A stretch of DNA of 64,000 bases, taken from HGM11416 sp034104345. Its GTDB lineage: Bacteria > Bacillota > Clostridia > Christensenellales > Borkfalkiaceae. The stretch spans positions 1 to 64,000 of the forward strand of contig JAXEDY010000015.1 of NCBI GenBank assembly GCA_034104345.1. Reading direction: 5' to 3'. Below the pieces are notes generated by a model. That model was not told where the DNA came from, searched no databases, and was given only the letters and a program-made list of their open reading frames with translations. Below are positions 35,901 to 43,740 of this stretch, piece after piece (position 1 is the first letter of the stretch; each line of letters begins with the position of its first letter). Position numbers and translations under genes: made by a program.

Positions 35901-36512
35901 CAGCGCCCGTCGGTCGATATTATGGAAGGTTCGATTAAAACCAACTTCACTTCACGCGTGGCGTTCAAAATGTCGAGCCCCACGGACGCTCAAGTCATTA
36001 TGGGCGAAATAGGCGCCGAAAAACTTTTAGGTCGCGGCGACGTTCTGTATCGCACCAGCAACATGATGAGTACCGAGCGTGCGCAAGGCGCGTTTATCGA
36101 CACACCCGAAATCGACGCAATCTGCCGATATTTAAAAGAACACAACAAGTGCTATTATAACGAGTTCGCGTTAGACGAAATCAATAAGAATATCGAAAAA
36201 GAAGAAGCGGCAAACGCCGCTAATGCCACCGACGTTTTGGGTGGAGAAAGCGGCGACAGCAGCAACAAGTCTGACGAAGAAATAGTTAAAAACGCAATGC
36301 GGCTTGCCATAAACAACAACAACATAAGCATTTCGATGATGCAAAGGCGTTTGGGGCTGGGCTATCCGCGCGCAGGCAAAATTATGGATATTCTGGTTGA
36401 CCGCAAATACGTTTCGGATTCGCTTAATTCGCGTAACCGCGAAATAAACATGACCAAAGAAGAATTCGAAACCGTGTTCGGCGAACCTTTCGACGCTTCG
36501 CAAAAACAATAA
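32958..36512 (+). CDS. ftsK: FtsK/SpoIIIE-type DNA translocase with very long linker
   Basis: The 1184-residue protein starts with TTG, supported by GGGAGG nine bases upstream. Four membrane helices lie within residues 15-180. A charged segment (ADERRERRADERAEREL) follows, then a low-complexity linker rich in Gly, Ser, Asn, Asp and Arg to about residue 660. The motor domain has Walker A GATGTGKS near residue 838, Walker B LIIIDEFADLMA and the ATQRPSVDIMEG motif. The C-terminal winged helix, ISISMMQRRLGLGYPRAGKIMD, is the gamma domain that reads polar DNA motifs. It pumps chromosomes through the division septum. SpoIIIE has about 790 residues; the extra length is nearly all linker. Confidence 0.96.
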   Translation: MAEHEEKKRKRSLLFSSEMTGMLLALFSIIGLLCLITGDSVFFTVGGAVQNFFLGLLGFASYPVLISFLYLGIKLVVGFKMRVRGVKLGVTMFFVYLLLAGLIVQTATTYGELANKIPFGEYLAYCYHHDGAFNHTFGGAFFGLIAYPISLLLTPVMADVFYALNIIVITVLVFRKRFKQFVAEADERRERRADERAERELEKKTKEFESARKKAAARGVSGSVEYVKADKRSRYNAAVERGYYRGEQTAIGSADRFAENGFESAAQNRNDDILQGQGRSSGASSAENYPREFDGIGDSYHAVGLDGIYGNEKFNFKSKRDAQKTDDRERSLKLLFGDQTYYGANGGNSSNGINDSSREGYPENACGNGNYANGGYRGESARGFYDDRPGEVRSSKSYQSDYDDDMAAKLDYIRRPVSPDYREGARSPMGNDVPESIAIRNADRFEDVDESMPDRDVYVINDGKNNSRAAGGIRSFDLQSGRERGGRLGDSFNSDEISGRERGYNFSDGGDLSAQSPRKGDMRNENPRSEENRGDGEQSSFESLFGDEKTENTNSGERSSINGLKRVKDNFENSRESTGLGGDRLSGDRFGDDAAAADYSRGKGFAENDVAARQFSDKILSRAEQMEIGGLGTNGNVGGVAGNSSESATNASGVKPGLNISDERKLINPIDTIPLNYRYHFAPYNLMNDYRPNAMAIAETKREQESRKNIILQVLSNAKISAQIVDVKYGPALTRFELTIPDDVSVKRVTELQKDFNFRIAAHGTIRIVAPIPGTSRIGIEVPNSAPATVGLKELVMDQGFKNAKKSSLTFCLGKDLVGSPVNLDLSKMPHLLVAGATGTGKSVFLNTLLISLMYKYTPEELRIVLVDPKIVEFSLFKGTPNLLFDEIITETPKACAMLDWACKEMDDRYRLLNENLVKNVDEYNSFMASKGGKPLYKILIIIDEFADLMATSNDKKNIENKISRIAAKARAAGIHLIMATQRPSVDIMEGSIKTNFTSRVAFKMSSPTDAQVIMGEIGAEKLLGRGDVLYRTSNMMSTERAQGAFIDTPEIDAICRYLKEHNKCYYNEFALDEINKNIEKEEAANAANATDVLGGESGDSSNKSDEEIVKNAMRLAINNNNISISMMQRRLGLGYPRAGKIMDILVDRKYVSDSLNSRNREINMTKEEFETVFGEPFDASQKQ

Positions 36513-36590
36513 CGATTTTCGTAAAAACGAAAGGGATAAAACGCTTTAAAAAACGACAATCGGCGTTTTTTAAAGCACGGAGAAAAACTA

Positions 36591-37910
36591 ATGACGCAAA
36601 AAAAGACTCTCGGCGTAATATCGCTGGGGTGCGACAAAAACAGGGTAGACAGCGAAAAACTTATCGGCTCGGTTTTCGGCGATTTTACCGTTACCAACGA
36701 TATAGAGAACGCGCAGATAATTTTGATAAACTCGTGCGCCTTTTTAGAAAGCGCGCGCAAAGAAGCCATCGATACGGCGATCGAGTGTGCCGCATATAAA
36801 AAGACGGGAAAACTCGAAAAACTTATAATGAGCGGCTGTCTGCCCCAAAAATTCATCGGCGAACTTTTTAAGCCTTTAACCGAAGTCGACGGGTTTTTAG
36901 GCACGCTCGATTACGATTTGTTCAAGCAGACCGTTGCCGAATGTTATAAAGGCAAGCGCGTAAACAACGTGGGCAAGGGCAAAGGGCTTAAATCCGAAGC
37001 GCGCACGCTTACCACACCCGATTATTACGCGTATTTGAAAATTGCCGACGGATGCAACAACAAATGCACCTATTGCTTAATTCCTTCTATCCGCGGCAAA
37101 TACGTTTCGGAACCTATCGAAAAACTAATTAAAGAAGCCGAAAATTTAGGCGACGTAAACGAACTTATTTTAGTCGCGCAGGACGTAACCCGTTACGGCG
37201 AAGACCTTTACGGCAAACCCGAAATCGTAGAACTTATAAAACGGCTTTCCGCGCTTGAAAACGTTAAGGGCATAAGGCTTTTATATTGCTATCCCGATAT
37301 GCTTACGGACGAACTTATAAACGAAATCGCACGGAACGAAAAGGTTATAAAATATATCGACATTCCGCTTCAACACGCTTCGGGCGGCGTTTTAAAGCGC
37401 ATGAACCGCCGCGGCAATCACGAAAAATATCTTGCCTTAATCGAAAAACTTAAAAAAGAAATAAAGGGCGTTGCCGTTCGTTCTACGTTTATTGCGGGCT
37501 TTCCCGGCGAAACCGACGAAGATTTCAACGTATTATGCGAATTTTTAAAATCGGCAAAACTGTTCAACGCGGGCTTTTTCGCCTATTCGCGCGAACTCGG
37601 CACACCCGCTTATAAACTGCCTGATCAGATACCCGAAAAGGTAAAACGCCAAAGGGTAAAGGCGCTTTACGGTGTGCAGAAGGAAGTTTCGAAGCAGAAT
37701 CTGGCGGCTTTTAAGGGCGAAGTTTTGCCCGTTGTGTGCGAAGGTATCGATTACGACAAGCAATGTTTTTACGGCAGAGCGTATTTTCAGGCGCCCGAAA
37801 TCGACGGAAAAGTGTTTTTTAAGTCTGCCGATTCCGTATCCGAAGGCGAAACGTATAACGTAAAAATTACCCGCACCGGCGTTTACGATTTGTTCGGAAA
37901 AACCGTTTGA
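36591..37910 (+). CDS. rimO: Ribosomal protein S12 methylthiotransferase
   Basis: The 439-residue radical SAM enzyme methylthiolates an aspartate of ribosomal protein S12. The N-terminal UPF0004 domain has Cys in SLGCDKNRVDSE, NSCAFLESA and SGCLPQKF for the auxiliary cluster. The radical SAM cluster is in DGCNNKCTYCLIPSIRG near residue 155, and the C-terminal TRAM-like domain ends at the stop. DKNRVDSE distinguishes RimO from MiaB. CGGAG precedes ATG 36591. It lies 78 bp after ftsK in the order ftsK-rimO-pgsA common in Clostridia. Confidence 0.95.
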   Translation: MTQKKTLGVISLGCDKNRVDSEKLIGSVFGDFTVTNDIENAQIILINSCAFLESARKEAIDTAIECAAYKKTGKLEKLIMSGCLPQKFIGELFKPLTEVDGFLGTLDYDLFKQTVAECYKGKRVNNVGKGKGLKSEARTLTTPDYYAYLKIADGCNNKCTYCLIPSIRGKYVSEPIEKLIKEAENLGDVNELILVAQDVTRYGEDLYGKPEIVELIKRLSALENVKGIRLLYCYPDMLTDELINEIARNEKVIKYIDIPLQHASGGVLKRMNRRGNHEKYLALIEKLKKEIKGVAVRSTFIAGFPGETDEDFNVLCEFLKSAKLFNAGFFAYSRELGTPAYKLPDQIPEKVKRQRVKALYGVQKEVSKQNLAAFKGEVLPVVCEGIDYDKQCFYGRAYFQAPEIDGKVFFKSADSVSEGETYNVKITRTGVYDLFGKTV

Positions 37911-38023
37911 AAGTTTTCGCTTTTTTTTGCATTGATTTAAATTATTTACAACGCCTGTTTTTAATTTAAAGGCCTGCTACCGCGATAACGGTCGGCAATG
38001 CTGACGAAATAAGGATAAAAAAT

Positions 38024-38620
38024 ATGAATTTACCTAACAAAATAACGATAAGCCGCATTGCGCTTATCCCCGTGTTTATCGCGCTTTATTATATAACGGC
38101 GATAAACCGCAACTTTTTATACGCCGCAATAGTTTTTTGCGTTGCCGCGTTCACCGATTTTTTAGACGGCTATATCGCCCGCAAATATAACTTGGTTACC
38201 GATTTCGGCAAGTTTTTAGATCCTATCGCCGATAAAGTGCTTGTTCTGGCGGCGTTTTCGCTTATGCTCACAAACGTTGGCGGCGGCGTTTTGCCCCCGA
38301 TAACGGGAGGCGTAGGCGTTTCGATAATTTTAGCGCGCGAATTTATAGTTGCAAGTTTTAGAATGGTGGCGGCAAGCAAAAGCGTGGTTATCGCCGCCGA
38401 TAAACTTGGAAAAATAAAAACCGTAACGCAAGATTTGTCGGTCGTTTTTCTGCTCGTCGGCAAGGCGTTCGAAACACCGGAATATAAACCGTTCGGCGCA
38501 AATTTCGACGCGTTTACGATTATTTATTATATCGGTTACGCCTTATTTGTGCTTTGCGTGATTTTTACCGTTATTTCGGGCGTATCTTACGTTTATAAAA
38601 ACCGCGCGGTGCTTAAATAA
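38024..38620 (+). CDS. pgsA: CDP-diacylglycerol-glycerol-3-phosphate 3-phosphatidyltransferase
   Basis: The 198-residue integral membrane enzyme makes phosphatidylglycerol phosphate. The CDP-alcohol phosphotransferase signature is complete: DFLDGYIARKYNLVTDFGKF followed by LDPIADK (near residues 46-70), giving D-x2-DG-x2-AR-x8-G-x3-D-x3-D. Five or six hydrophobic helices are present. MNLPNKITISRIALIPVF is the normal N-terminus. AAGGA precedes the ATG. Confidence 0.95.
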   Translation: MNLPNKITISRIALIPVFIALYYITAINRNFLYAAIVFCVAAFTDFLDGYIARKYNLVTDFGKFLDPIADKVLVLAAFSLMLTNVGGGVLPPITGGVGVSIILAREFIVASFRMVAASKSVVIAADKLGKIKTVTQDLSVVFLLVGKAFETPEYKPFGANFDAFTIIYYIGYALFVLCVIFTVISGVSYVYKNRAVLK

Positions 38621-38663
38621 TTTGCCGCTTGCAGGCGGCTGAAAGGCTTAAAAAGGCTTAATT

Positions 38664-39374
38664 ATGTTCGAATCTTACGAAAATAAAATTATTTTTAAAA
38701 TGTTCGCTCTGCCTATTAGCGCATGCGAAAAAGCCGCCGAAACGGTAAACAAAATCGACGGGTTAACCCTTGAATTCGAAGAAAATCACGGCGATGTAAG
38801 GGTTGCGCTTTGCTATTCGGACGAAGCGCCCAAAACCAAAGTCGATCAGGCGGTTAAGTTTATCGTAACTACTTACGGAGATTATATTTATTCGACGCAG
38901 GATATATCCTTGCAAAAATGCGCGGTAGACTATTTAAAAGTGCGCAACTTAACCCTTTGCACCGCCGAATCGTTCACGGGCGGAGCGCTTGCGCGGGCTA
39001 TCGTTTCGGTAGAAGGGGCAAGCAAGGTGTTTTATCAGGGGCTTGTAACTTATTCGCCCAAAGCAAAAGAAAAAATGCTCGGCGTTTCGCCTTCTACAAT
39101 CTCGCTTAAAAGCGTGGTTTCAAGCGAAGTTGCGTTCGAAATGGCGCGCGGACTTTTGCAAAGCGGAGATTGCAACGTGGCGGCGACCACTACCGGCTAT
39201 GCGTCGGACAGCGGAAATCCCAACGAACCGTGTGGGCTTTGTTATATTGCGGCGGGTATGGGTTCTAACGTTAACGTGTGCCGCTATCGCTTTTCGGGCA
39301 GCCGCGAAGATATTATGGAACAGGGCAAAAACGCCGCGCTTTTTATGATTATAAAACTTATATCCAAATCGTAA
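38664..39374 (+). CDS. cinA: CinA C-terminal (nicotinamide-nucleotide amidase) protein lacking the MoaB-like domain
   Basis: The 236-residue protein has the PncC/CinA amidase domain from about residue 90 to the end: LTLCTAESFTGGALARAI, ASKVFYQGLVTYSPKAKEKMLGV, and NVAATTTGYASDSGNPNEP, which includes the active-site Ser and Lys region. It would hydrolyse nicotinamide mononucleotide to the acid form. Residues 1-85, ending GDYIYSTQDISLQ, resemble the KH-like linker of full CinA (about 410 residues). The N-terminal molybdopterin-binding-like domain is missing. It sits directly before recA, the usual place of cinA. Confidence 0.88.
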   Translation: MFESYENKIIFKMFALPISACEKAAETVNKIDGLTLEFEENHGDVRVALCYSDEAPKTKVDQAVKFIVTTYGDYIYSTQDISLQKCAVDYLKVRNLTLCTAESFTGGALARAIVSVEGASKVFYQGLVTYSPKAKEKMLGVSPSTISLKSVVSSEVAFEMARGLLQSGDCNVAATTTGYASDSGNPNEPCGLCYIAAGMGSNVNVCRYRFSGSREDIMEQGKNAALFMIIKLISKS

Positions 39375-39420
39375 AATCCGCATAAAAGTAGTTGACTGTT
39401 CGAAAAAAATCATTTTCCCT

Positions 39421-39450
39421 AAAACGTAGGGGAGGCCATCGGTCTCCCGC
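39421..39450. repeat. Dispersed repeat AAACGTAGGGGAGGCCATCG, copy 2
   Basis: Closely matches 12504-12532. GGGGAG and CTCCC can pair to form a hairpin. It sits in the cinA-recA gap where a recA promoter would be expected; no LexA-like box was found beside it. Confidence 0.6.
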
Positions 39451-39497
39451 AGGTAACAAAACAAAAAAAAATAAAAATTATTATAAAGGAAACTATT

Positions 39498-40523
39498 ATG
39501 GACGACAAGAAAAAAGCGTTAGAGCAGGTGCTTTCGCAAATCGAAAAGCAATACGGTAAGGGTGCTATTATGCGCTTGGGCGAAGACGCGCGCGAAATGA
39601 CGGTAGACGTTATCCCTACGGGGTGTCTGGCGCTTGACATCGCGCTGGGCTGCGGCGGCGTTCCGCGCGGAAGAATCATCGAAATTTACGGTCCCGAATC
39701 TTCGGGCAAAACGACCGTTACTCTTCACATTATCGCGCAAACCCAAAAAATGGGCGGAATCGCCGCGTTTATCGACGCAGAACACGCGCTCGATCCCGCG
39801 TATGCGGCTAATTTAGGCGTAGATTTAGATAACCTTTACGTTTCGCAACCCGATACCGGCGAACAGGCGCTCGATATTACCGACAGTCTGGTTCGAAGCG
39901 GCGCGGTCGATCTTATCGTAGTAGACAGCGTTGCCGCGCTTACCCCCAAAGCCGAAATCGAAGGTGATATGGGCGATCAGCACGTCGGGCTTCAGGCGCG
40001 CCTTATGTCGCAGGCTTTGCGTAAACTTACGGCTATCACCAACAAATCGAAAACGTGCGTGGTTTTTATTAACCAACTGCGCGAAAAAGTGGGCGTTATG
40101 TTCGGCAACCCCGAAACCACACCCGGCGGCAAGGCGCTTAAATTCTATTCGAGCGTTCGTCTCGATATAAGAAAAACCGACGCGTTAAAGGATACCGAGG
40201 GCGTTTACGGCAACCGCACCAAGGTTAAAGTCGTTAAAAACAAACTTGCACCCCCCTTCAAAACAGCCGAATTCGATATGATTTACGGAAAAGGCATTTC
40301 ACAGGAAGGCTGTCTGCTGGATATAGGCGTAGAGAAAGGGCTTATCGAAAAAAGCGGAAGCTGGTTCTCGTATAACGGCGATAAATTTGCACAGGGCAGA
40401 GAAAAGGCTAAAGATTATATAGCAAGCAATTCCGAATTTGCAAAAGAACTCGAAACAAAAATTCGCGAAATCTGCTTTAAACCCGCCGAAAAAGAAGAAA
40501 AATCCGAACCCGCCGCAGAATAA
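39498..40523 (+). CDS. recA: Recombinase RecA
   Basis: The 341-residue protein forms ATP-dependent filaments on single-stranded DNA for homologous recombination and SOS induction. Walker A is GPESSGKTT near residue 64; Walker B is LIVVDSVAAL; loop L1/L2 regions and VVFINQLREKVGVMFGNPETTPGG are intact. The C-terminus ends with a Glu/Lys-rich tail as usual. AAAGGA precedes ATG 39498. No recX gene follows; a serine acetyltransferase gene is next. Confidence 0.98.
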   Translation: MDDKKKALEQVLSQIEKQYGKGAIMRLGEDAREMTVDVIPTGCLALDIALGCGGVPRGRIIEIYGPESSGKTTVTLHIIAQTQKMGGIAAFIDAEHALDPAYAANLGVDLDNLYVSQPDTGEQALDITDSLVRSGAVDLIVVDSVAALTPKAEIEGDMGDQHVGLQARLMSQALRKLTAITNKSKTCVVFINQLREKVGVMFGNPETTPGGKALKFYSSVRLDIRKTDALKDTEGVYGNRTKVKVVKNKLAPPFKTAEFDMIYGKGISQEGCLLDIGVEKGLIEKSGSWFSYNGDKFAQGREKAKDYIASNSEFAKELETKIREICFKPAEKEEKSEPAAE

Positions 40524-40614
40524 TTTATTAAATTTTTCAAAAGGCGGCGGTTATAAGCCGCAAAAGCAAACAAGCATATAATAGTTACAGCATAAATTTC
40601 AGCATAAGGAAAAA

Positions 40615-41481
40615 ATGAGTTTTAAGCACACTTTTTTGCCCGACGAAAAATGGGTCGAAAAACTTATAAACTACATAAAAAAGGACGTCGATTTTTATTC
40701 GTTCGGCGCGGGCATTACTTTAAATAAAAACGCAAAAAGTAACCCTATAAGCCCGTTATCGCATAGTTCGCTCGAAAAAAAGATATATTCGCTGGTTAAA
40801 AAATGCGTTCGCGGGTGCTTTAAGCAAAAAGGGCTCGTATGCTCGGAATGCGGGCTTGAACGCTGCAAAAAAAACGACGATTGTTCGTGCAGTAAAAAGG
40901 CGAAAACCGTCGCGCGCGAATTTATGAACAGCATACCAGATATCTGCGTTATGCTTTCGAAAGATGCCGAAGCGACTTTTAAAGGCGATCCTTCGTGCGA
41001 AGACGAAACCATCGTTAAAAATTGTTTCCCGGGGTTTTTCGCCATAAGCGTTTATCGCGTCGCGCACGAGTTTTATATAAGGCAAGTGCCGTATCTTCCG
41101 CGCATTTTAACCGAATACGCCCATTCGCGCACGGGAATAGACATAAACGCGGGCGCAAAAATAGGCAAAAACTTTTTAATTGACCACGGAACGGGCGTCG
41201 TGATAGGCGAAACCGCCGAAATAGGCGACGATTGTCGCATTTATCAAGGGGTTACGCTGGGCGCATTGTCGCTTAAAGGGCGCTGCTCGGCAAGCGAAAA
41301 GCGCCACCCGACAATAGGAAACGGCGTGGTTATTTACGCAAACGCCACAATTTTGGGTGGCAGAACGATTATCGGCGACAACAGCGTTATAGGAGGCAAC
41401 ACCTTTATCATAAGGTCGGTTCCCGCCGGAACGAAAGTTGTTACCGAACCCACGGTAATAGACGGCATAGTCGGCGAATAA
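40615..41481 (+). CDS. Serine O-acetyltransferase with cysteine-rich insert
   Basis: The 288-residue protein has the CysE/EpsC fold. A helical N-terminal half is followed by left-handed beta-helix repeats from about residue 175 (GIDINAGAKIGKNFLIDHGT, GVVIGETAEIGDDCRIYQGV). The conserved active-site His regions HEFYIRQ and IDHGTG are present. It would acetylate serine for cysteine synthesis. Residues about 62-103 contain a cluster of Cys (KKCVRGCFKQKGLVCSECG, then LERCKK and DCSCSKK) unusual for the family and able to bind metal (inference). Just before it, residues NPISPLSH match an in-frame palindromic repeat at 40737-40763. It lies between recA and rny. Confidence 0.9.
   Translation: MSFKHTFLPDEKWVEKLINYIKKDVDFYSFGAGITLNKNAKSNPISPLSHSSLEKKIYSLVKKCVRGCFKQKGLVCSECGLERCKKNDDCSCSKKAKTVAREFMNSIPDICVMLSKDAEATFKGDPSCEDETIVKNCFPGFFAISVYRVAHEFYIRQVPYLPRILTEYAHSRTGIDINAGAKIGKNFLIDHGTGVVIGETAEIGDDCRIYQGVTLGALSLKGRCSASEKRHPTIGNGVVIYANATILGGRTIIGDNSVIGGNTFIIRSVPAGTKVVTEPTVIDGIVGE
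40737..40763. repeat. Palindromic element (degenerate) inside the serine acetyltransferase gene
   Basis: AAGTAACCCTATAAGCCCGT, then TATCGCA, is the reverse complement of the CGATAACGGGCTTATAG core seen at 32525-32541. It is translated as SNPISPLS. The outer arms are not clearly paired. Confidence 0.5.
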
Positions 41482-41502
41482 AAAAGCACAAAAAAAATTT
41501 AA

Positions 41503-41531
41503 AAACCCGCCTATAAGTCGATGAACCCGCT
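41503..41531. repeat. Degenerate palindromic element after the serine acetyltransferase gene
   Basis: AAACCCGCCTATAAGTCGAT matches the left arm of the copy at 52525-52545 (AAACCCGTCTATAAGTCGAA); the second half is not preserved. Confidence 0.55.
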
Positions 41532-41574
41532 TTTCGGCGTTTTAACCGATTATAAAAACAAAAAAATCATTTTT

Positions 41575-41610
41575 AAAGCCGCGGCTGAAAAAAGTTGCGG
41601 CTTTGTTTTT
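41575..41610 (+). terminator. Rho-independent terminator in the gap before rny
   Basis: AAAGCCGC and GCGGCTTT form a perfect 8-bp stem followed by G and a T run. The rest of the 41482-41882 gap contains a degenerate repeat and the rny promoter, with no gene. Confidence 0.85.
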
Positions 41611-41742
41611 TATATTCCGTGTTTTAGCCATAAAAAACGGCTGTTTTTTAAAGTAAGTTGACCACAAGGTGTTAAAAAATACAAAAAACTAATAAAATCT
41701 TGAAATAATTGCATAAAATTTGTTTTAGATTTTTATATTCGA

Positions 41743-41771
41743 TTGACATTACGCCTTACATGGTATAAAAT
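41743..41771 (+). promoter_or_regulatory. Promoter of rny
   Basis: TTGACA at 41743-41748 and TAAAAT at 41766-41771 are 17 bp apart (TATAAA at 41764 would give 15 bp). The leader is about 105 nt. Confidence 0.75.
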
Positions 41772-41882
41772 AGAACGTGATAAAATTATATACAAAGCGT
41801 TTGTCGCCGTTCTTTTTTTAACGCCTGCGTACAAACGTGTTTTATATCGTTTTATACTACAACTTAACGGGAGATTACAACA

Positions 41883-43487
41883 ATGCATTACGAAATTTAC
41901 TCCCTGTTCCTTATGTCGGCTGGCGCCACCGTGGGCATTGCCGTAGCCGCGGCTGCCGTTGTCGGCGCAATATGTTTCTTTATCGCTTACAGATTATTCA
42001 AAAAACAGCACGACGACAGAGTTTCTGAGATGGAAAAAATCGTCGCAAAAATGAAAGAAGAAGCCGAAGCGGAATGTAAACAGATTAAAAAAGAAGCCAT
42101 TCTCGAAGCAAAAGAACAGGACTTAAAAATGCGTAACGAATTCGAACGCGAATCTAAAGAAAAACGCGTCGAATTGCAAAAAATGGAACAGCGACTCGCT
42201 CAGAAAGACGAAGTTTTAAACAAGCGCGACGCAAACCTTCTTAAAAAGAACGAAGAAGTAGAAGAACAAAAACGCAAACTCGAAAGCAAACTTGCCGAGA
42301 ACTCGGCTCTTACCGAAAAACTTTCGAAACAGCACGAACTTATGGTTGCCGAACTTGAAAAAGTGGCGCAACTCAGCAGAGAAGAAGCAAAAGCGCAGAT
42401 AATCGAAGCGGTTCAGGACGAAGCCCGTCACGACGCGGCGGTAACCGTTCGCCGCATCGAAGAAGAAGCCAAAGACGAAGCAGACAAAAAGGCGAAAGAC
42501 ATCATAAGCCTTGCCATTCAACGCTGCTGCACCGATCACGCTTCGGAAATAAGCGTTTCGGTCGTTCCGCTTCCCAACGACGACATGAAAGCGCGCATTA
42601 TCGGGCGCGAAGGCAGAAATATCCGCGCGTTAGAAAACGCAACGGGCATCGAACTCGTTATCGACGACACGCCCGAAGTGGTTATTTTGTCGGGATTCGA
42701 TCCCGTTCGCCGCGAAGTTGCAAGATTATCTCTTGAAAAACTTATCGCCGACGGCAGAATTCATCCCGCGCGTATCGAAGAAACGGTTGAAAAAACCGCC
42801 AAAGAACTCGACCAAAAAATCAAAGAAGCGGGCGAAGCCGCTATGTTCGATTGCGGTCTTTTCGGAATTCACCCGGAGATTATCAAACTTTTGGGCAGGC
42901 TTAAATACAGAACGAGTTACGGGCAGAACGTGTTACAGCATTCGATAGAAGTATCTTATCTTGCGGGGCTTATGGCTCAGGAGCTCGGCGTCGACGTAAA
43001 TCTTGCCAAACGCGGCGGTTTGCTTCACGATATCGGCAAAGCCGTTGACCACGAAGTAGAGGGTACGCATATTCAGATAGGCACCGACCTTGCAAAAAAG
43101 TATAAAGAAAACAAAAACGTTATTAACTGTATACAGGCGCACCACGGCGACGTCGAACCAAAAACTATCGAAGCGGTTCTCGTTCAGGCGGCCGACGCAA
43201 TTTCAGGCGCTCGTCCCGGCGCAAGGCGCGAAACCAGCACCAACTACGTTAAACGTCTCGAAGCGCTCGAAGGCATCGCTCAATCGTTCGGCGGAGTCGA
43301 AAAGAGTTACGCCATTCAAGCGGGCAGAGAAATCCGCGTAATCGTTAAACCCGAACAAATCGACGACGCAAAAGCCATGTTCCTTGCCAAAGACATCGCA
43401 AAAAAGATCGAAAGCGAACTCGAATACCCGGGGCAAATCAAGGTCAACGTTATCCGCGAATCGCGGGCGGTCGAATACGCCAAGTAA
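41883..43487 (+). CDS. rny: Ribonuclease Y
   Basis: The 534-residue membrane-bound endoribonuclease initiates mRNA decay in Gram-positive bacteria. One membrane helix (residues 14-35) is followed by a long charged coiled coil to about residue 205. A KH domain follows with the GREGRNIRALENATG motif near residue 240. The HD domain has GLLHDIGKAVDHE and AHHGDVEP, its metal-binding His and Asp residues, at about residues 380-425. The C-terminal domain ends VNVIRESRAVEYAK, as in the family. GGGAG precedes ATG 41883. Confidence 0.97.
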   Translation: MHYEIYSLFLMSAGATVGIAVAAAAVVGAICFFIAYRLFKKQHDDRVSEMEKIVAKMKEEAEAECKQIKKEAILEAKEQDLKMRNEFERESKEKRVELQKMEQRLAQKDEVLNKRDANLLKKNEEVEEQKRKLESKLAENSALTEKLSKQHELMVAELEKVAQLSREEAKAQIIEAVQDEARHDAAVTVRRIEEEAKDEADKKAKDIISLAIQRCCTDHASEISVSVVPLPNDDMKARIIGREGRNIRALENATGIELVIDDTPEVVILSGFDPVRREVARLSLEKLIADGRIHPARIEETVEKTAKELDQKIKEAGEAAMFDCGLFGIHPEIIKLLGRLKYRTSYGQNVLQHSIEVSYLAGLMAQELGVDVNLAKRGGLLHDIGKAVDHEVEGTHIQIGTDLAKKYKENKNVINCIQAHHGDVEPKTIEAVLVQAADAISGARPGARRETSTNYVKRLEALEGIAQSFGGVEKSYAIQAGREIRVIVKPEQIDDAKAMFLAKDIAKKIESELEYPGQIKVNVIRESRAVEYAK

Positions 43488-43567
43488 TTTTTGCGCATAA
43501 TTTTTCGCGCGGGAAAAACGCAATATGAAAAATTGCGCGCGGAAAGAAACCTAAAATAAACAAAATT

Positions 43568-43602
43568 AAAATACCTTCTCCGCTTGCGGGGGAGGTATTT
43601 GT
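43568..43602 (+). terminator. Hairpin terminator after rny
   Basis: AAATACCTTCTCCGC pairs with GGGGGAGGTATTT around TTGC, with one wobble and a short T-containing tail, about 80 bp after the stop. Confidence 0.65.
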
Positions 43603-43740
43603 TATTAAAGCGGACGGCAGATTTACTGTTAAACGGACGGCTGTTTTGCAACTAAAACGCTTAATTTTCGCTTTATTACGCACGCTATAAGCACTTAAAA
43701 GATACAAACACAGCAAGATTAAACCACGGGAAAGATAAAA

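Noticed and set aside
35091..36904. Several minus-strand frames opposite ftsK and rimO
   Set aside because: The plus-strand genes have complete conserved motifs; the opposite frames have none.
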